From Novosphingobium sp. (lineage in GTDB: Bacteria; Pseudomonadota; Alphaproteobacteria; Sphingomonadales; Sphingomonadaceae), in NCBI RefSeq assembly GCF_030696665.1, contig NZ_JAUYRV010000046.1, positions 310,001 through 374,000 on the forward strand: a stretch of DNA of 64,000 bases, read 5' to 3'. The notes under the pieces were generated by a model. It made no database searches and was not told where the DNA came from. It saw only the letters and a program-made list of their open reading frames with translations. The position numbers and the translations under genes are program-made. This document shows positions 39,373 to 49,121 of the stretch, one piece after another (the first letter of the stretch is position 1; each line of letters begins with the position of its first letter).

Positions 39373-40242
39373 ATGTCCACCACCTTCCAGCTCGACACGG
39401 GCACCAGCCGCGCCAACCCCACGCCCGCGCCGATGAAGCGGCTGACAGTTCCGGCGATCCGTCAGCGCAAAAAGGACGGCGTAACCGCGCAGCCGGTGGT
39501 TATGTTGACCGCGTATACCGCGCGGCAGGCGCAGTTGCTTGATGCGCATTGCGATCTGTTGCTGGTTGGAGATTCGCTAGGACAGGTGATCTATGGCCTG
39601 CCCTCATCGGTTCCGGTCACGCTTGACATGATGGTAGCGCACGGCGCGGCCGTCGTGCGCGGATCGTATCATGCGGCGGTCGTTGTCGACATGCCATTCG
39701 GATCGTATGAGGCATCTCCCCTCCAGGCCTTTGAAAGCGCCGCGCGCCTGCTCAAGGAAACTGGCTGTGCGGCGGTAAAGCTGGAAGGCGGCGAAGCGAT
39801 GGCCGCGACGGTCGCGTTCCTTACCGCACGCGGTATTCCCGTGATGGGCCACGTCGGGCTGACCCCGCAAGCGGTCAACGTCCTCGGCGGCTATAATGCA
39901 CGCGGACGCAGCGAGGCCGAGGCTGCCAAGATCGTGGGCGATGCCAAGGCCCTGTCAGACGCAGGCGCCTTTGCCATCGTGATCGAAGGTGTGGTCGAAC
40001 CCATCGCCGTGGCGATCACGCAGGCTGTCCCCTGCCCCACCATCGGCATCGGCGCTTCGGCGCAATGCGATGGGCAGGTGCTGGTAACCGAAGACATGCT
40101 GGGCATGTTCGAGCGCGTACCGCGTTTCGTGAAGGTTTATGAGAACATCGCCGGAACTATTTCTGGCGCAGCGGCGCTTTATGCAGAGGAAGTGCGAGCG
40201 CGCAGCTTTCCCGGCATTGAACAGACCTATCAGCCGAAGTAA
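39373..40242 (+). CDS. panB: Ketopantoate hydroxymethyltransferase
   Basis: This 289-residue enzyme adds a hydroxymethyl group to alpha-ketoisovalerate in pantothenate (coenzyme A) synthesis. Motifs are [26 protein letters not shown] (metal-binding Asp), KLEGGEAM and GHVGLTPQ. The C-terminal [20 protein letters not shown] segment holds the catalytic Glu. The first 20 residues extend beyond the core and may start at an internal [13 protein letters not shown] (position 39433), which is the more usual N-terminus. panC is not adjacent. The DUF475 gene follows directly. Confidence 0.96.
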   Translation: MSTTFQLDTGTSRANPTPAPMKRLTVPAIRQRKKDGVTAQPVVMLTAYTARQAQLLDAHCDLLLVGDSLGQVIYGLPSSVPVTLDMMVAHGAAVVRGSYHAAVVVDMPFGSYEASPLQAFESAARLLKETGCAAVKLEGGEAMAATVAFLTARGIPVMGHVGLTPQAVNVLGGYNARGRSEAEAAKIVGDAKALSDAGAFAIVIEGVVEPIAVAITQAVPCPTIGIGASAQCDGQVLVTEDMLGMFERVPRFVKVYENIAGTISGAAALYAEEVRARSFPGIEQTYQPK

Positions 40243-40272
40243 GTGCTGCACCACACCACAGGGGAATTGAGT

Positions 40273-41340
40273 TTGCTGCGCTTCTACAAGGGATCGATCC
40301 TTTTCACGCTGGTCTGCCTCGCGCTTGCGGTGGCTTATGGCTGGATGCAGACCGGGACGACCGGCGGCACGCTGTCCTTGCTTTGGATTGTGTTCGTCCT
40401 GTCGATACTGGAAATCTCGCTGTCGTTCGACAACGCAGTGGTCAACGCCGCCGTGCTGGAGGAGATGGACGAGGTCTGGCAGAAGCGCTTCCTCACATGG
40501 GGTATGCTCATCGCCGTGTTTGGCATGCGCATCGTCTTTCCGCTGGCCATTGTGGCGATTGCGGCGGGGCTTGGACCGGTAGAGGCGCTGAACCTCTCGC
40601 TCAACGATCCCAAACGCTACGAAGAAATCGTCAGCAGTGCGCATGTCGGCATTGCCGGCTTTGGTGGCGCATTCCTTGCGATGGTCGGCCTTTCCTTCTT
40701 TTTCGATGGTGAAAAGGAAGTGCACTGGATCAAGTGGGTGGAAGAAAAGCTGGCGCTGGTTTCCAATGTGAAGGCGGCAGAAATCGCGCTGCTGCTGGTT
40801 TCGATCTATGGCATTTCGCTGCTGCTTTCAGACGCGGACGCACTGACATTCATGGTTTCGGGCGTGTTGGGGCTGGTTACCTTCATCGCGGTTGAAGCGC
40901 TCGGCACGATCCTTGAAATGCGCGATCAGGCGCAGAAGGCTGCGGGGCTTGTGGTTCGCTCCGGGCTTGGCGGGTTTCTCTACCTCAACGTGCTGGACGC
41001 GTCATTCAGCTTTGACGGCGTGATCGGGGCCTTTGCACTTTCGAACAACATGGTGATCATTGCCATCGGCCTGTCGATCGGTGCCATGTTTGTGCGATCC
41101 ATGACCATCATGCTGGTCAAGAAGGGCACGCTATCGGAATACCGCTTCCTTGAACACGGCGCGTTCTGGGCGATCATTGCGCTCGGCGTCATCATGCTGC
41201 TTTCGGCCAAGTTCCATATCCCTGAAACCATCACCGGCCTGATCGGCGCCGCGCTGATCGGCATTTCGCTGTGGTGGTCGGTCCGCCACAAGCGGCTTCA
41301 TCCCGACGCCGAGATCGAAGCCGCTGTGCGGGCAGACTAA
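40273..41340 (+). CDS. DUF475 / TerC-like membrane protein
   Basis: This membrane protein of about 355 residues has eight or nine helices and is of the DUF475 family, related to TerC. Conserved acidic motifs within membrane helices, EISLSFDNAVVNAAVL and DASFSFDGVIGAFALS, are typical and may bind or move metal ions; TerC relatives act in tellurite resistance and manganese export. I favour the TTG start at 40273: AGGGGAA lies about eight bases upstream and the protein then begins LLRFYKGSILFT like its relatives. A GTG at 40243 directly after the panB stop is the alternative. The link to panB is probably only positional. Confidence 0.88.
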   Translation: MLRFYKGSILFTLVCLALAVAYGWMQTGTTGGTLSLLWIVFVLSILEISLSFDNAVVNAAVLEEMDEVWQKRFLTWGMLIAVFGMRIVFPLAIVAIAAGLGPVEALNLSLNDPKRYEEIVSSAHVGIAGFGGAFLAMVGLSFFFDGEKEVHWIKWVEEKLALVSNVKAAEIALLLVSIYGISLLLSDADALTFMVSGVLGLVTFIAVEALGTILEMRDQAQKAAGLVVRSGLGGFLYLNVLDASFSFDGVIGAFALSNNMVIIAIGLSIGAMFVRSMTIMLVKKGTLSEYRFLEHGAFWAIIALGVIMLLSAKFHIPETITGLIGAALIGISLWWSVRHKRLHPDAEIEAAVRAD

Positions 41341-41343
41341 GCT

Positions 41344-42411
41344 TCAGCCCTTGCTGCGCCCCGCCAGCGAGGGTCTGGGTGCGGGCGTGCCGAGGAAACG
41401 CGGGGCGGGCGCGGGCATCACCATCCCCTGATCTTCGATGAACGACCCACGTTGCGCATTGTGCGGATGCTTCGGTGCCTCGCGCAGGCTGAGCACCGGG
41501 GCAAAGCAGATGTCGGTGCCATCCATGATCGCGCACCAGTCATCGCGCGTCTTGGTCAGGAACAGTGCCGTCAAGCGTTCCTTCAGCTTGGGCCAGACGC
41601 GCGGGTCCATTTGCGGCGCAAATTCAGGATCGTTCGCCAGCCCGGTTTTTTCCAGCAACAGCGCATAAAACTGAGGTTCGATTGATCCGATGGAGACATA
41701 TTTGCCGTCGCTGGTCTCGTAGGTGTCATAGAAGTGCGCCCCGCCATCAAGCAGGTTGACGCCGCGCTCATCCTTCCAGCGGCCATTGCCGAGGAACGTG
41801 TAGGTCATCGCCGAAAGGATCGCTGCGCCATCCACCATCGCGCAATCGATGACCTGTCCCTGTCCGGTCTGCTGGGCCGAAAACACCGCCGCCATGACGC
41901 CAAACGCCATCAGCATGCCCCCGCCACCGAAATCGCCGACCAGGTTGATCGGAAACTGCGGCTTGCCGCCCGCTTGGCCAAACCCATGTAACGCACCTGC
42001 CAGTGCGATATAGTTGATGTCGTGGCCTGCCAGCGGTGCCATCGGCCCGTCCTGCCCCCAGCCGGTCATGCGGCCGAACACCAGTTTCGGATTGTCGGCC
42101 AGCAACACGTCCGGCCCAAGGCCCAACCGCTCCATCACGCCGGGGCGAAACCCTTCGACAATCGCATCGGCCTGCTTCACCAAGTCGCGGATTTGCGCGA
42201 TGGCTAACGGGTCTTTCAGATCAAGTTCAATGCGCTCACGATTGCGGTTGAGAATATCGCGCTGACCTTCATCTCCCACCCTTGCACCCTTTGAGGGGCG
42301 ATCAATTCGGATGACCCGCGCGCCGTGGTCGGCCAGCATCATGCAGGCGAAAGGACCGGGGCCGATCCCTGCAAATTCGAGTACGGTCAGCCCTTCGAGC
42401 GCGCCTGCCAT
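41344..42411 (-). CDS. CaiB/BaiF family CoA-transferase (alpha-methylacyl-CoA racemase-like)
   Basis: This 355-residue class-III CoA-transferase family enzyme starts MAGALEGLTVLEFAGIGPGP, as in alpha-methylacyl-CoA racemases. It continues with ADHGARVIRIDRP and GHDINYIALAGALHGFG, where the conserved Asp lies. It probably acts on branched or sterol-derived acyl-CoA thioesters, either epimerising the 2-methyl centre or moving CoA. The ATG at 42411 has GGAG six bases upstream; an adjacent ATG at 42414 is equivalent. A 32-bp near-perfect palindrome covers the region directly upstream and its ribosome site, and suggests control by a dimeric repressor. The last 4 bases before 41344 separate it from the convergent DUF475 gene. 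Confidence 0.9.
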   Translation of the reverse strand: MAGALEGLTVLEFAGIGPGPFACMMLADHGARVIRIDRPSKGARVGDEGQRDILNRNRERIELDLKDPLAIAQIRDLVKQADAIVEGFRPGVMERLGLGPDVLLADNPKLVFGRMTGWGQDGPMAPLAGHDINYIALAGALHGFGQAGGKPQFPINLVGDFGGGGMLMAFGVMAAVFSAQQTGQGQVIDCAMVDGAAILSAMTYTFLGNGRWKDERGVNLLDGGAHFYDTYETSDGKYVSIGSIEPQFYALLLEKTGLANDPEFAPQMDPRVWPKLKERLTALFLTKTRDDWCAIMDGTDICFAPVLSLREAPKHPHNAQRGSFIEDQGMVMPAPAPRFLGTPAPRPSLAGRSKG

Positions 42412-42417
42412 CATCCA

Positions 42418-42449
42418 CTCCCAATTTAATCGTTCGATTGAATTGGGAG
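42418..42449. promoter_or_regulatory. Near-perfect 32-bp palindrome at the CoA-transferase start
   Basis: Arms CTCCCAATTTAATCG and CGATTGAATTGGGAG pair over 15 positions with a single G-T wobble and a 2-base centre. It lies 6 bases upstream of the chosen ATG and includes the GGAG ribosome site. A TetR- or MarR-type operator for an acyl-CoA-sensing regulator is likely, or an RNA hairpin that hides the ribosome site. No regulator gene is adjacent. Confidence 0.65.
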
Positions 42450-42500
42450 TAATCACACGATCAAACGCTGTCGAGCGCAAAACCATGACGAATTGCGCAA

Positions 42501-44096
42501 CTATGGATTGCGTAGACCTCGCGCCACCAGCACTGCCTCGATCCGCTCGGCTCCAACCATATCGTCCAGGGCGGCGCGCCCATAGGACAGCAGCTTGAGC
42601 GCCTGTGGGTTGCCTGGATTTTGCCGCAAGTAGCGCGCCGCCACGGCATTGGCTTCGGCATCGCGGCCGGCCAGCCGCAGGGCATGGTCAATCCGCTGCA
42701 AGGTCGGCAGGTTAAAACGGATCAGCGCACCGCGGCCATATTGGTCCAACGCACCCAGCGCATCGTTGCCAATCAGGCGCGCATCGCCCGCCAACAGCCA
42801 AGCCTCGGCAGCGCCGGGATTGGCGAGTTTAAGCCGGTCAGCCACTGCAATTGCCTGCCGATCTTCGCCTGCCTCGATCAGCCCGCGAATGTAAGGGACG
42901 GCATTGCTCGCCAGATTGGGACCATCGCCATAGCTAATGGCCAGCACTCCCAGCGGCTGGCCTGCCGGGAGGTACTCGGATGGCCTCTGCCCCTCCTCGC
43001 CGGCGCGGTCGAACAGCGTCGCCGATTCGGTTTTGCGGCCTTGCGCGCGATAGGCTTCCCCGGTCAATTGCAGCAAATAGGGCGGTGCCGATTGCAGATT
43101 GGCCCACACGCCCGCTGCCTGCGCCGCTTGCGCATCCAGCCCACGGCTGCGCAGCGCACGCACCAGCATCATGCGCGCCTGCAGGTTGTCCGGCTGCATT
43201 CTTACCAGCCTGTCAAAATGCTCGACCGCAAGATTGGTGTTGCCTGACCGGTATTCGAGAATGCCGTTGAGCATGATCGCAGCTGGAAGATCGCGCAGGG
43301 TTTTGCCGGTTTGCAGCAGGATTTTGCGCGAAAGTGCGGTTTGCCCTGCGCGCGCGGCCAAAACGGCTTGCAGATAAAGCGCCCGGACGTTGCCAGGATC
43401 GACTTTCGCCAACTTCCTGCAGACAATCAGCATCGCGCGATACTGGCCAAGATCGCCCAGTGTTGCGGCATATTCGCTTAACAGGCCGACGTCGTCTGGA
43501 GCAATCCGCAAGCCGGCCTCAAACCACTGCAGCGCCGATTGAAGGCCAAACTGCTCGCGGATCAGCAGCCCGCGCAGTTCCAGCCCGCGAGGGTCTTTCG
43601 GATTGAGCTTTATCGCGCGTTCGGCGGCGTCAATAGCCTGCGCGTGTTCGCCACCGATGAAGCGCAAACGGCCAATATCGATCCACAGCGAGGCATTGTC
43701 CGCACTGATCCTGTGTGATTGGTCAAAGGCCTGCCCAGCCTCGACCAACCTGCCCTCTTCCAGTTCCAACCGGCCACGCATCTGCCAGCCGCGAGCAGCG
43801 CTTGCCGGTGCAAAATCACCGCCCATGAGCACTTCACGAGCCTTGCGACGGTCCCCTTGCAGCAACAAAGCCTCGCCAAGTTCCGCACGCACGGCGTCAC
43901 CCGGCACACCGTTGCGCAGCGCCTGTTGCAATGGCACTTCCGCTGCGATCCCGTCGCCTTTGGCCAACGCCGCACGCGCCGAGGCAAGCGCATCGGCAGG
44001 CGCATCGCTCCTTGCCGGTGCAGCGGCAAGAAGCGTCAGCGCCAGTGCGGCGGCAAAGGCCCTAGCTCTGGAGATCGTACTGCTTGAGCAGGTCAT
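42501..44096 (-). CDS. Periplasmic TPR-repeat protein of the PrsR/PrsK (PEP-CTERM/exopolysaccharide) locus
   Basis: This 531-residue protein has a signal peptide (about 1-30, RAFAAALALTLLAAAPARS) and then tetratricopeptide repeats over almost its full length. Recognisable units run from residue 30 to about 500. It matches the role of PrsT-like TPR proteins that accompany PrsK and PrsR, though it is much shorter than classical PEP-CTERM TPR lipoproteins and lacks a lipobox, so I do not assign the symbol. The only reasonable ATG (44096) lies 35 bases inside the 3' end of prsR, in another frame. It is the last gene of the sugar transferase-prsK-prsR-TPR unit. Confidence 0.75.
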   Translation of the reverse strand: MTCSSSTISRARAFAAALALTLLAAAPARSDAPADALASARAALAKGDGIAAEVPLQQALRNGVPGDAVRAELGEALLLQGDRRKAREVLMGGDFAPASAARGWQMRGRLELEEGRLVEAGQAFDQSHRISADNASLWIDIGRLRFIGGEHAQAIDAAERAIKLNPKDPRGLELRGLLIREQFGLQSALQWFEAGLRIAPDDVGLLSEYAATLGDLGQYRAMLIVCRKLAKVDPGNVRALYLQAVLAARAGQTALSRKILLQTGKTLRDLPAAIMLNGILEYRSGNTNLAVEHFDRLVRMQPDNLQARMMLVRALRSRGLDAQAAQAAGVWANLQSAPPYLLQLTGEAYRAQGRKTESATLFDRAGEEGQRPSEYLPAGQPLGVLAISYGDGPNLASNAVPYIRGLIEAGEDRQAIAVADRLKLANPGAAEAWLLAGDARLIGNDALGALDQYGRGALIRFNLPTLQRIDHALRLAGRDAEANAVAARYLRQNPGNPQALKLLSYGRAALDDMVGAERIEAVLVARGLRNP

Positions 44097-45441
44097 AAAG
44101 CGTGGGGCGGCTGATACCGAGCAGGCGGGCCGTGCTGGAAATGTTGCCTTCGCTGCGGGCAAGCGCATGGCGGATGACTTTGCGGTCGGTCACCTCGCGC
44201 GCCGTCTTGAGATTAAGCGGCGCACTGTCCTCGCTTTCGCCGCCCGGCAGATCAAGGTCGGCGGCGGTCACAAGCTTGCCATCGGCCATGATCACGGCGC
44301 GCTTCACCCGGTTTTCCAGTTCGCGCACGTTGCCCGGCCAGTTCCAGCCATCGATGGCCGCCAGCGCGTCGGGCGCAAGGCCCTTCACTTGCGGGTTCAT
44401 TTCCTTGGCAAAACGCATAAGGAATGTCTTGGCGAGCAGCGTCGCATCGCCCGGACGTTCAGCCAGACTGGGAATGCGCACCACGATTTCAGCGAGGCGA
44501 TAGAACAGATCCTCTCGGAACCGTCCGTCGGCGATCATCGCTTCAAGGTTCTGGTGCGTGGCGCACACGATACGCGTGTCAACCTCGATGGACTTGCGTC
44601 CACCAATGCGTTCGATGGTGCGTTCCTGCAAAAAGCGCAGCAATTTCACCTGCAGTTGCAGCGGAATATCGCCGACTTCGTCGAGGAACAGCGTGCCGCC
44701 GCTGGCCAGTTCGATCTTGCCCTCGGTGGTCTTGACCGCTCCGGTAAATGCACCCTTCTCGTGGCCGAATAGCTCGCTTTCCAGAAGGTTTTCCGGAATC
44801 GCCGCGCAGTTGATCGCAATGAACGAGCCGGTCGACCGGCTGGAAGAATCGTGCAGACCCTTCGCCAGCAGTTCCTTGCCCGTGCCGCTTGCGCCCAAGA
44901 GCATGACTGAGACATTGGTGTTGGCCACACGCTCAATCGTGCGCGCCACCTTGATCATCTCGGGCGCGGCGGTGATCATCCGGCCGAGCACTTTGTTGTC
45001 GCTCGTCGCGCGCGTCGCAAGGTTGCGGTTCTCACTCTCGATCCGCGAAAGATGCAGCGCGCGGCGCACAATCAAGCCCAGCGCATCGATGTCCACCGGC
45101 TTCTGGTAGAAATCGTAAGCGCCTTTCTCGATGGCCTTCAGCGCGGATTCTCGCGCGCCGTGGCCACTGGCGACGATCACCTTGGTCTGCGGGCGCAGCT
45201 TCATGATTTCGTCGAGCACGGCAAAGCCCTCAGTCGTACCGTCGGGATCTGGCGGCAGGCCAAGGTCCAGCGTGACGACAGATGGCTCCTCGGACCGCAA
45301 CAGCGTCAGCGCGCTCGCGCGGTCACCGGCGATGAACACGTCGAAGTCCTCATAGGACCATTTCAACTGCGCCTGAAGGCCGGGATCGTCCTCGACGATC
45401 AGCAGCGCCGGGCGTTGGCCGGGCTTGCTCTCACTCATCAT
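44062..45441 (-). CDS. prsR: PrsR-type sigma-54-dependent response regulator
   Basis: This 459-residue protein has a receiver domain (about 12-130, phospho-acceptor Asp59 in VTLDLGLP). An AAA+ sigma-54 activation domain (about 155-385) follows, with Walker A GASGTGKELLAKG, the sigma-54 contact loop GAFTGA and R-finger-region FREDLFYRLAE. A Fis-type helix-turn-helix is at the C-terminus (GNISSTARLLGISRPTLYDL). PrsR is the regulator linked to PEP-CTERM/exosortase and exopolysaccharide genes and activates RpoN-dependent promoters. Its ATG overlaps the prsK stop by 4 bases, so the kinase and regulator are made together. Confidence 0.9.
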   Translation of the reverse strand: MMSESKPGQRPALLIVEDDPGLQAQLKWSYEDFDVFIAGDRASALTLLRSEEPSVVTLDLGLPPDPDGTTEGFAVLDEIMKLRPQTKVIVASGHGARESALKAIEKGAYDFYQKPVDIDALGLIVRRALHLSRIESENRNLATRATSDNKVLGRMITAAPEMIKVARTIERVANTNVSVMLLGASGTGKELLAKGLHDSSSRSTGSFIAINCAAIPENLLESELFGHEKGAFTGAVKTTEGKIELASGGTLFLDEVGDIPLQLQVKLLRFLQERTIERIGGRKSIEVDTRIVCATHQNLEAMIADGRFREDLFYRLAEIVVRIPSLAERPGDATLLAKTFLMRFAKEMNPQVKGLAPDALAAIDGWNWPGNVRELENRVKRAVIMADGKLVTAADLDLPGGESEDSAPLNLKTAREVTDRKVIRHALARSEGNISSTARLLGISRPTLYDLLKQYDLQS

Positions 45442-47585
45442 GCCACCTTCTTGCCTTGGGTGCCGCCCGCAGGCTTTGGTTCACCCTGAATGGAATCCAT
45501 CAACGGTTGCGCAGCCGCAAGTGGCAGGCGCACAGAAAAGCGGCTGCCAAGGCCTTCGCGGCTTTCCACGTCCAGCTTGCCGCGCATCGCGCGCACCATC
45601 TCGCGCGCCTCGAACGCCCCGATGCCAAAGCCACCCGGCTTGGTGGAGACGAACGGCTTGAACAGGCGATTGCGCATGAACTCGGCGCTCATGCCGCAGC
45701 CGGTATCGATGACTTCGATGCAGCCATTCATGCCATCAACATTGCATTGCAGGAACACCGCCATGCCGTCCGGGCTAGCGTCGATCCCGTTCTGCACCAG
45801 ATGAAGCAGCACTTGTTCCAGCGCCTCGCGATTGGCGAGGACATGGCATGCGCCTTCATACACCACATGCACGCGTATCAGGCCCGGCGCGTTATAGCGT
45901 GCTGCAACGGCGCGCATCACATCGCCCGCGTCAACATCGTCAACCCGCTCGCCACCGCTCCCGCCATAGCGTGAGAGCCGCGCCAGCAGAGCGTTCAGCT
46001 TGTCTGCCGAATTGCGCAGCGTGATCAGCATATCCGCCCGAAACGCCGGGTTCTCCGCGTGCTTTTCGGCATTGCGCGAAAGCAGGCTGAGCTGGCTGGC
46101 AAGGTTCTTGATGTCGTGCATGACAAACGCCATGCGCCGGTTGAACTCATCAAAGCGGCTGGCCTCAAGCAGCGCTGACTGCCCGGCATGCTCAGCCAGA
46201 TAGCTGGCAAGCTGCATTCCCACTACGCGCAGCAGGTCGAAATCTTCCCAGTCCAGCTTGCGCGCCACCGGCGGTCGGGCAAGCACGACAAGTCCAACCA
46301 GCCGGTCAAAGTGCAGCAGGGGCACCAGCGCCCACGCTGAATGTTCCTCGATCAGCCACTCGGGCACCACCGCGCGCTCGCCCTGATAATCAATGCCGCT
46401 GCGCACTTCATCAAGATCGACGATGAAGCTGTGCTTTTCAAAGAACGGCACATGATCCGCCGCCAGCGCCTCGCCCGGAACGTCCGCCGTCGGCCACTGC
46501 CAGCGCGATGCCAGAACCAGTTCGCCACTCTCCGCCGGAACCAGCAGCAACCCCGCCGAACTATCGGTAATATCAGCCAAGGCCTGTACCACCCGCTCGT
46601 GCAGTGGCGGCGTCTGCCCGCCTGCACGCCCGATGGTGCGCGTAAACCGCAGCCATTCGGCGCGATAGTCATAGCGGTGCTGGAAGAAGTGCTTGGCCAG
46701 CATGACCTTCAGCCAGCCGCGCACCCGGCCTGATGGCATGATCGCAACGACCAGTACGCTGCTGACAAACACGAAGCCCAGTTGCGCCAACTGGCTTGAA
46801 TTGCCGCCCAGCCAGGCCAGCGATTGTGCTGCGCCGACCATGACCAGCATGTAGGCGCCGATCACCAGCAACGAGAGCGACTGGAACGCTACCGCGCGTG
46901 ACGGCGAAAAGCGCAGCGCCGAACGCCCACGCACCGCGCCGATCACCAGCAGCCCTATCGCGGCAAGCTGCGCCAGCCCACGCAGCGCTGCCAGTTCGGG
47001 CGGCATGGCACGTGCAAGGTAGGCAATCGTGTAAAGGTTGAGGTCATAGCCCCACACCATCGCCATCGCCGCGCAGGTCCAGCGCAGCGCGGCGCGTTGC
47101 TGCGCCATCGCTCCTGCATAAAGGTTGTGGACCAGCACCAGCGCGCCAGTCGCCACCAGCAGGCGGAACAGGACCGAGATGTGGAAGATCATGCCCAGCG
47201 CAACGGCATTGGTCCCATCACGCAAAGTCATCAGGAACAGGATCGGCTGCAGCAGTTCGACAAAGACCAAAGCGGCCATCATCGGCCGGATCGGCGCGAC
47301 GCTCGAATGCCTGCCATCGCGCGTGAACAGCGCAAATGAAAGCGCCAGCCAGCCAAGGCTGCGGAACGATTCAAACAGCTGCGAAAGCGGCGTATCAGCA
47401 CCCGTGCCTGCCACCACCAGCGCCCACACCGCCGTCAGCGCAAACGCTGCGATCTCGGCAAGGCCGGTGGCTTCCCTGTCACGCCTGCGCCGATCCCAGC
47501 GCCAGCCGACCAGCAGCAGGAACGCAAACGCCGATGCGGCAAATGCCCACTGCCCAAAGCCAGCCCAGGTAAAAGGGTTCAGCAT
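45438..47585 (-). CDS. prsK: PrsK-type membrane histidine kinase
   Basis: This 715-residue kinase begins with about nine or ten membrane helices (residues 10-300). A GAF-like sensor domain (about 330-470) and the kinase core follow. The phospho-accepting His lies in FVMHDIKNLASQLSLLSRNA, and the HATPase domain has the N-box VLLHLVQNGIDASP and G-boxes DTGCGM and GGFGIGAFEAR. This layout is typical of PrsK in PEP-CTERM/exosortase systems, with PrsR as partner. The input signal is unknown. The gene lies 7 bases after the sugar transferase stop, so the unit is sugar transferase-prsK-prsR-TPR. An exosortase gene is not seen in the window. Confidence 0.9.
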   Translation of the reverse strand: MLNPFTWAGFGQWAFAASAFAFLLLVGWRWDRRRRDREATGLAEIAAFALTAVWALVVAGTGADTPLSQLFESFRSLGWLALSFALFTRDGRHSSVAPIRPMMAALVFVELLQPILFLMTLRDGTNAVALGMIFHISVLFRLLVATGALVLVHNLYAGAMAQQRAALRWTCAAMAMVWGYDLNLYTIAYLARAMPPELAALRGLAQLAAIGLLVIGAVRGRSALRFSPSRAVAFQSLSLLVIGAYMLVMVGAAQSLAWLGGNSSQLAQLGFVFVSSVLVVAIMPSGRVRGWLKVMLAKHFFQHRYDYRAEWLRFTRTIGRAGGQTPPLHERVVQALADITDSSAGLLLVPAESGELVLASRWQWPTADVPGEALAADHVPFFEKHSFIVDLDEVRSGIDYQGERAVVPEWLIEEHSAWALVPLLHFDRLVGLVVLARPPVARKLDWEDFDLLRVVGMQLASYLAEHAGQSALLEASRFDEFNRRMAFVMHDIKNLASQLSLLSRNAEKHAENPAFRADMLITLRNSADKLNALLARLSRYGGSGGERVDDVDAGDVMRAVAARYNAPGLIRVHVVYEGACHVLANREALEQVLLHLVQNGIDASPDGMAVFLQCNVDGMNGCIEVIDTGCGMSAEFMRNRLFKPFVSTKPGGFGIGAFEAREMVRAMRGKLDVESREGLGSRFSVRLPLAAAQPLMDSIQGEPKPAGGTQGKKVA

Positions 47586-47592
47586 CGCAGGC

Positions 47593-48978
47593 TCACCTCG
47601 CCCCTTCAGACCACAGCACGACGCGCAGCGTCTGCAGCAGGATCAGCAGGTCAAGAAACGGCGTGTAATTCTTGGCGTAATAGAGGTCGTATTCGAGCTT
47701 CTGCCGCGAATCGTCGAGTGACGCGCCGTAGGGGTAGTTGATCTGCGCCCAGCCGGTAATGCCCGGCTTCACCATGTGGCGCTCGGCATAATAGGGCAGC
47801 TGCTCTTCCAGTTCAGCGACGAATTCCGGCCGCTCCGGGCGCGGGCCGACAAAGCTCATCTGGCCCTTGAGCACGCTCCACGTCTGCGGCAGTTCGTCAA
47901 TCCGCACTTTTCGGATGAACCGGCCGATGCGTGTCACACGCGGGTCGTTCTCCTGCGCAAACTGTGCCCCGCCCACTTCGGCATCGGTGCGCATCGAACG
48001 CAGCTTGATCACACTGAACGGTTGACCATAAAGCCCGACACGGCGCTGGCGATAGAAAGCCGGTCCCTTGCTGTCCAACTTCACCAGCAGTGCAAACAGC
48101 ACGATAACCGGCAGCGTCAGCGAGAGCAGCAGCAGGCTCGCGGCAATGTCGAAGATCCGCTTGGCCGCACTTGAAAGTGCCCTGCCGGAGGAGAATCCGT
48201 CCGAGAAGATCAGCCAGCTTGGGTTGACGGTATCGAGATCGACCCGGCCCGTCTCGCGCTCAAGGAACGTGGAGAAATCGTTCACGTGAACGCCCGTCGT
48301 CTTGATCCGCAGCAGGTCTTTCAGCGGCAGGGCATTGCGCCGTTCCTCCAGCGCCAGCACCACTTCGCTGACGCCAAGGTTCTCGACATAACGCGTCATG
48401 TTATTGATCGCATCGCGGTGGATCGCCTCGATCACCACCGGTGCTGCGCTGCTCATGCCGATGTAGCCAACAATGGCAAAGCCCGCCTCAGGCCGTTCGC
48501 CAAGCTGGCGCAAACGCTCTGCCCGGGCACCAGCACCAAGCACCAGCACGCGTCGCCTGAATGCAGACGTTCCCAGCAACCCGCCCAGCAACACCCGGAT
48601 GGCGACAAGGAACCCCATCCCGAAGAACATCGCGTACAGCAGGTTGGATCGCCACAGTGTGCGGCCCGGGAGCAGGAAGTAAACAACCGACAGCGCAATG
48701 ATGCCAAGGCTCACCGCTACCAGCAGCCGCGCAGTGGCATAGCGCATGGATCGTAGCGCATCCGAACCATAAACGCCGACCGCGATCATCGCCGTCTGCA
48801 CCATCACCGCAAAAAGCAGCAGTGGCGTGGTGCGCAACGCTACCGCACCCGGGTCCATGCCAATCTGATGCGCACGCACTTGCCAGCTGATCTCGCCCGC
48901 ACAGATCAGCAGGACAAAATCCAGCAGGCCCAGAAGCAGGACCGAATGCGGAATATAATGTTTGAACAGGCGGATCAT
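47593..48978 (-). CDS. Undecaprenyl-phosphate sugar phosphotransferase (exopolysaccharide initiating, PEP-CTERM-linked)
   Basis: This 461-residue polyprenyl-phosphate glycosylphosphotransferase belongs to the WcaJ/PssY-type family linked to PrsK/PrsR loci. It has four or five N-terminal membrane helices, a CoA-binding-like nucleotide region (about 120-230) and a C-terminal catalytic domain. The domain shows [13 protein letters not shown], the conserved [15 protein letters not shown], and [20 protein letters not shown] with the Asp-Glu pair. It transfers the first sugar phosphate to the lipid carrier for exopolysaccharide assembly. The ATG at 48978 ([10 protein letters not shown]) fits the family; an upstream GTG at 48996 is possible. 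It opens the operon. The 239 bases upstream are AT-rich with an inverted repeat. Confidence 0.88.
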   Translation of the reverse strand: MIRLFKHYIPHSVLLLGLLDFVLLICAGEISWQVRAHQIGMDPGAVALRTTPLLLFAVMVQTAMIAVGVYGSDALRSMRYATARLLVAVSLGIIALSVVYFLLPGRTLWRSNLLYAMFFGMGFLVAIRVLLGGLLGTSAFRRRVLVLGAGARAERLRQLGERPEAGFAIVGYIGMSSAAPVVIEAIHRDAINNMTRYVENLGVSEVVLALEERRNALPLKDLLRIKTTGVHVNDFSTFLERETGRVDLDTVNPSWLIFSDGFSSGRALSSAAKRIFDIAASLLLLSLTLPVIVLFALLVKLDSKGPAFYRQRRVGLYGQPFSVIKLRSMRTDAEVGGAQFAQENDPRVTRIGRFIRKVRIDELPQTWSVLKGQMSFVGPRPERPEFVAELEEQLPYYAERHMVKPGITGWAQINYPYGASLDDSRQKLEYDLYYAKNYTPFLDLLILLQTLRVVLWSEGAR

Positions 48979-49094
48979 CAGATCGGCGCTCGTCACCCAA
49001 GTGGGGCGCGGAACGGCCCCTTCACGGGTGGCCTTACACTGCAAAGGGTAAAGCGTCGGTTACCCTGACAGTCTGCCACGAGCAGCGTCGACAA

Positions 49095-49121
49095 AAAATA
49101 TCTATATTTTTCAGATATTTT
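49095..49121. promoter_or_regulatory. AT-rich inverted repeat between sugar transferase and patatin genes
   Basis: AAAATATCT (49095-49103) pairs perfectly with AGATATTTT (49113-49121) across a 9-base AT-only-like spacer. It stands out in an otherwise GC-rich region and lies in the divergent region. It could be a regulator site or hairpin. A small palindrome GCAAATTTTGC follows at 49132-49142. Confidence 0.5.
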
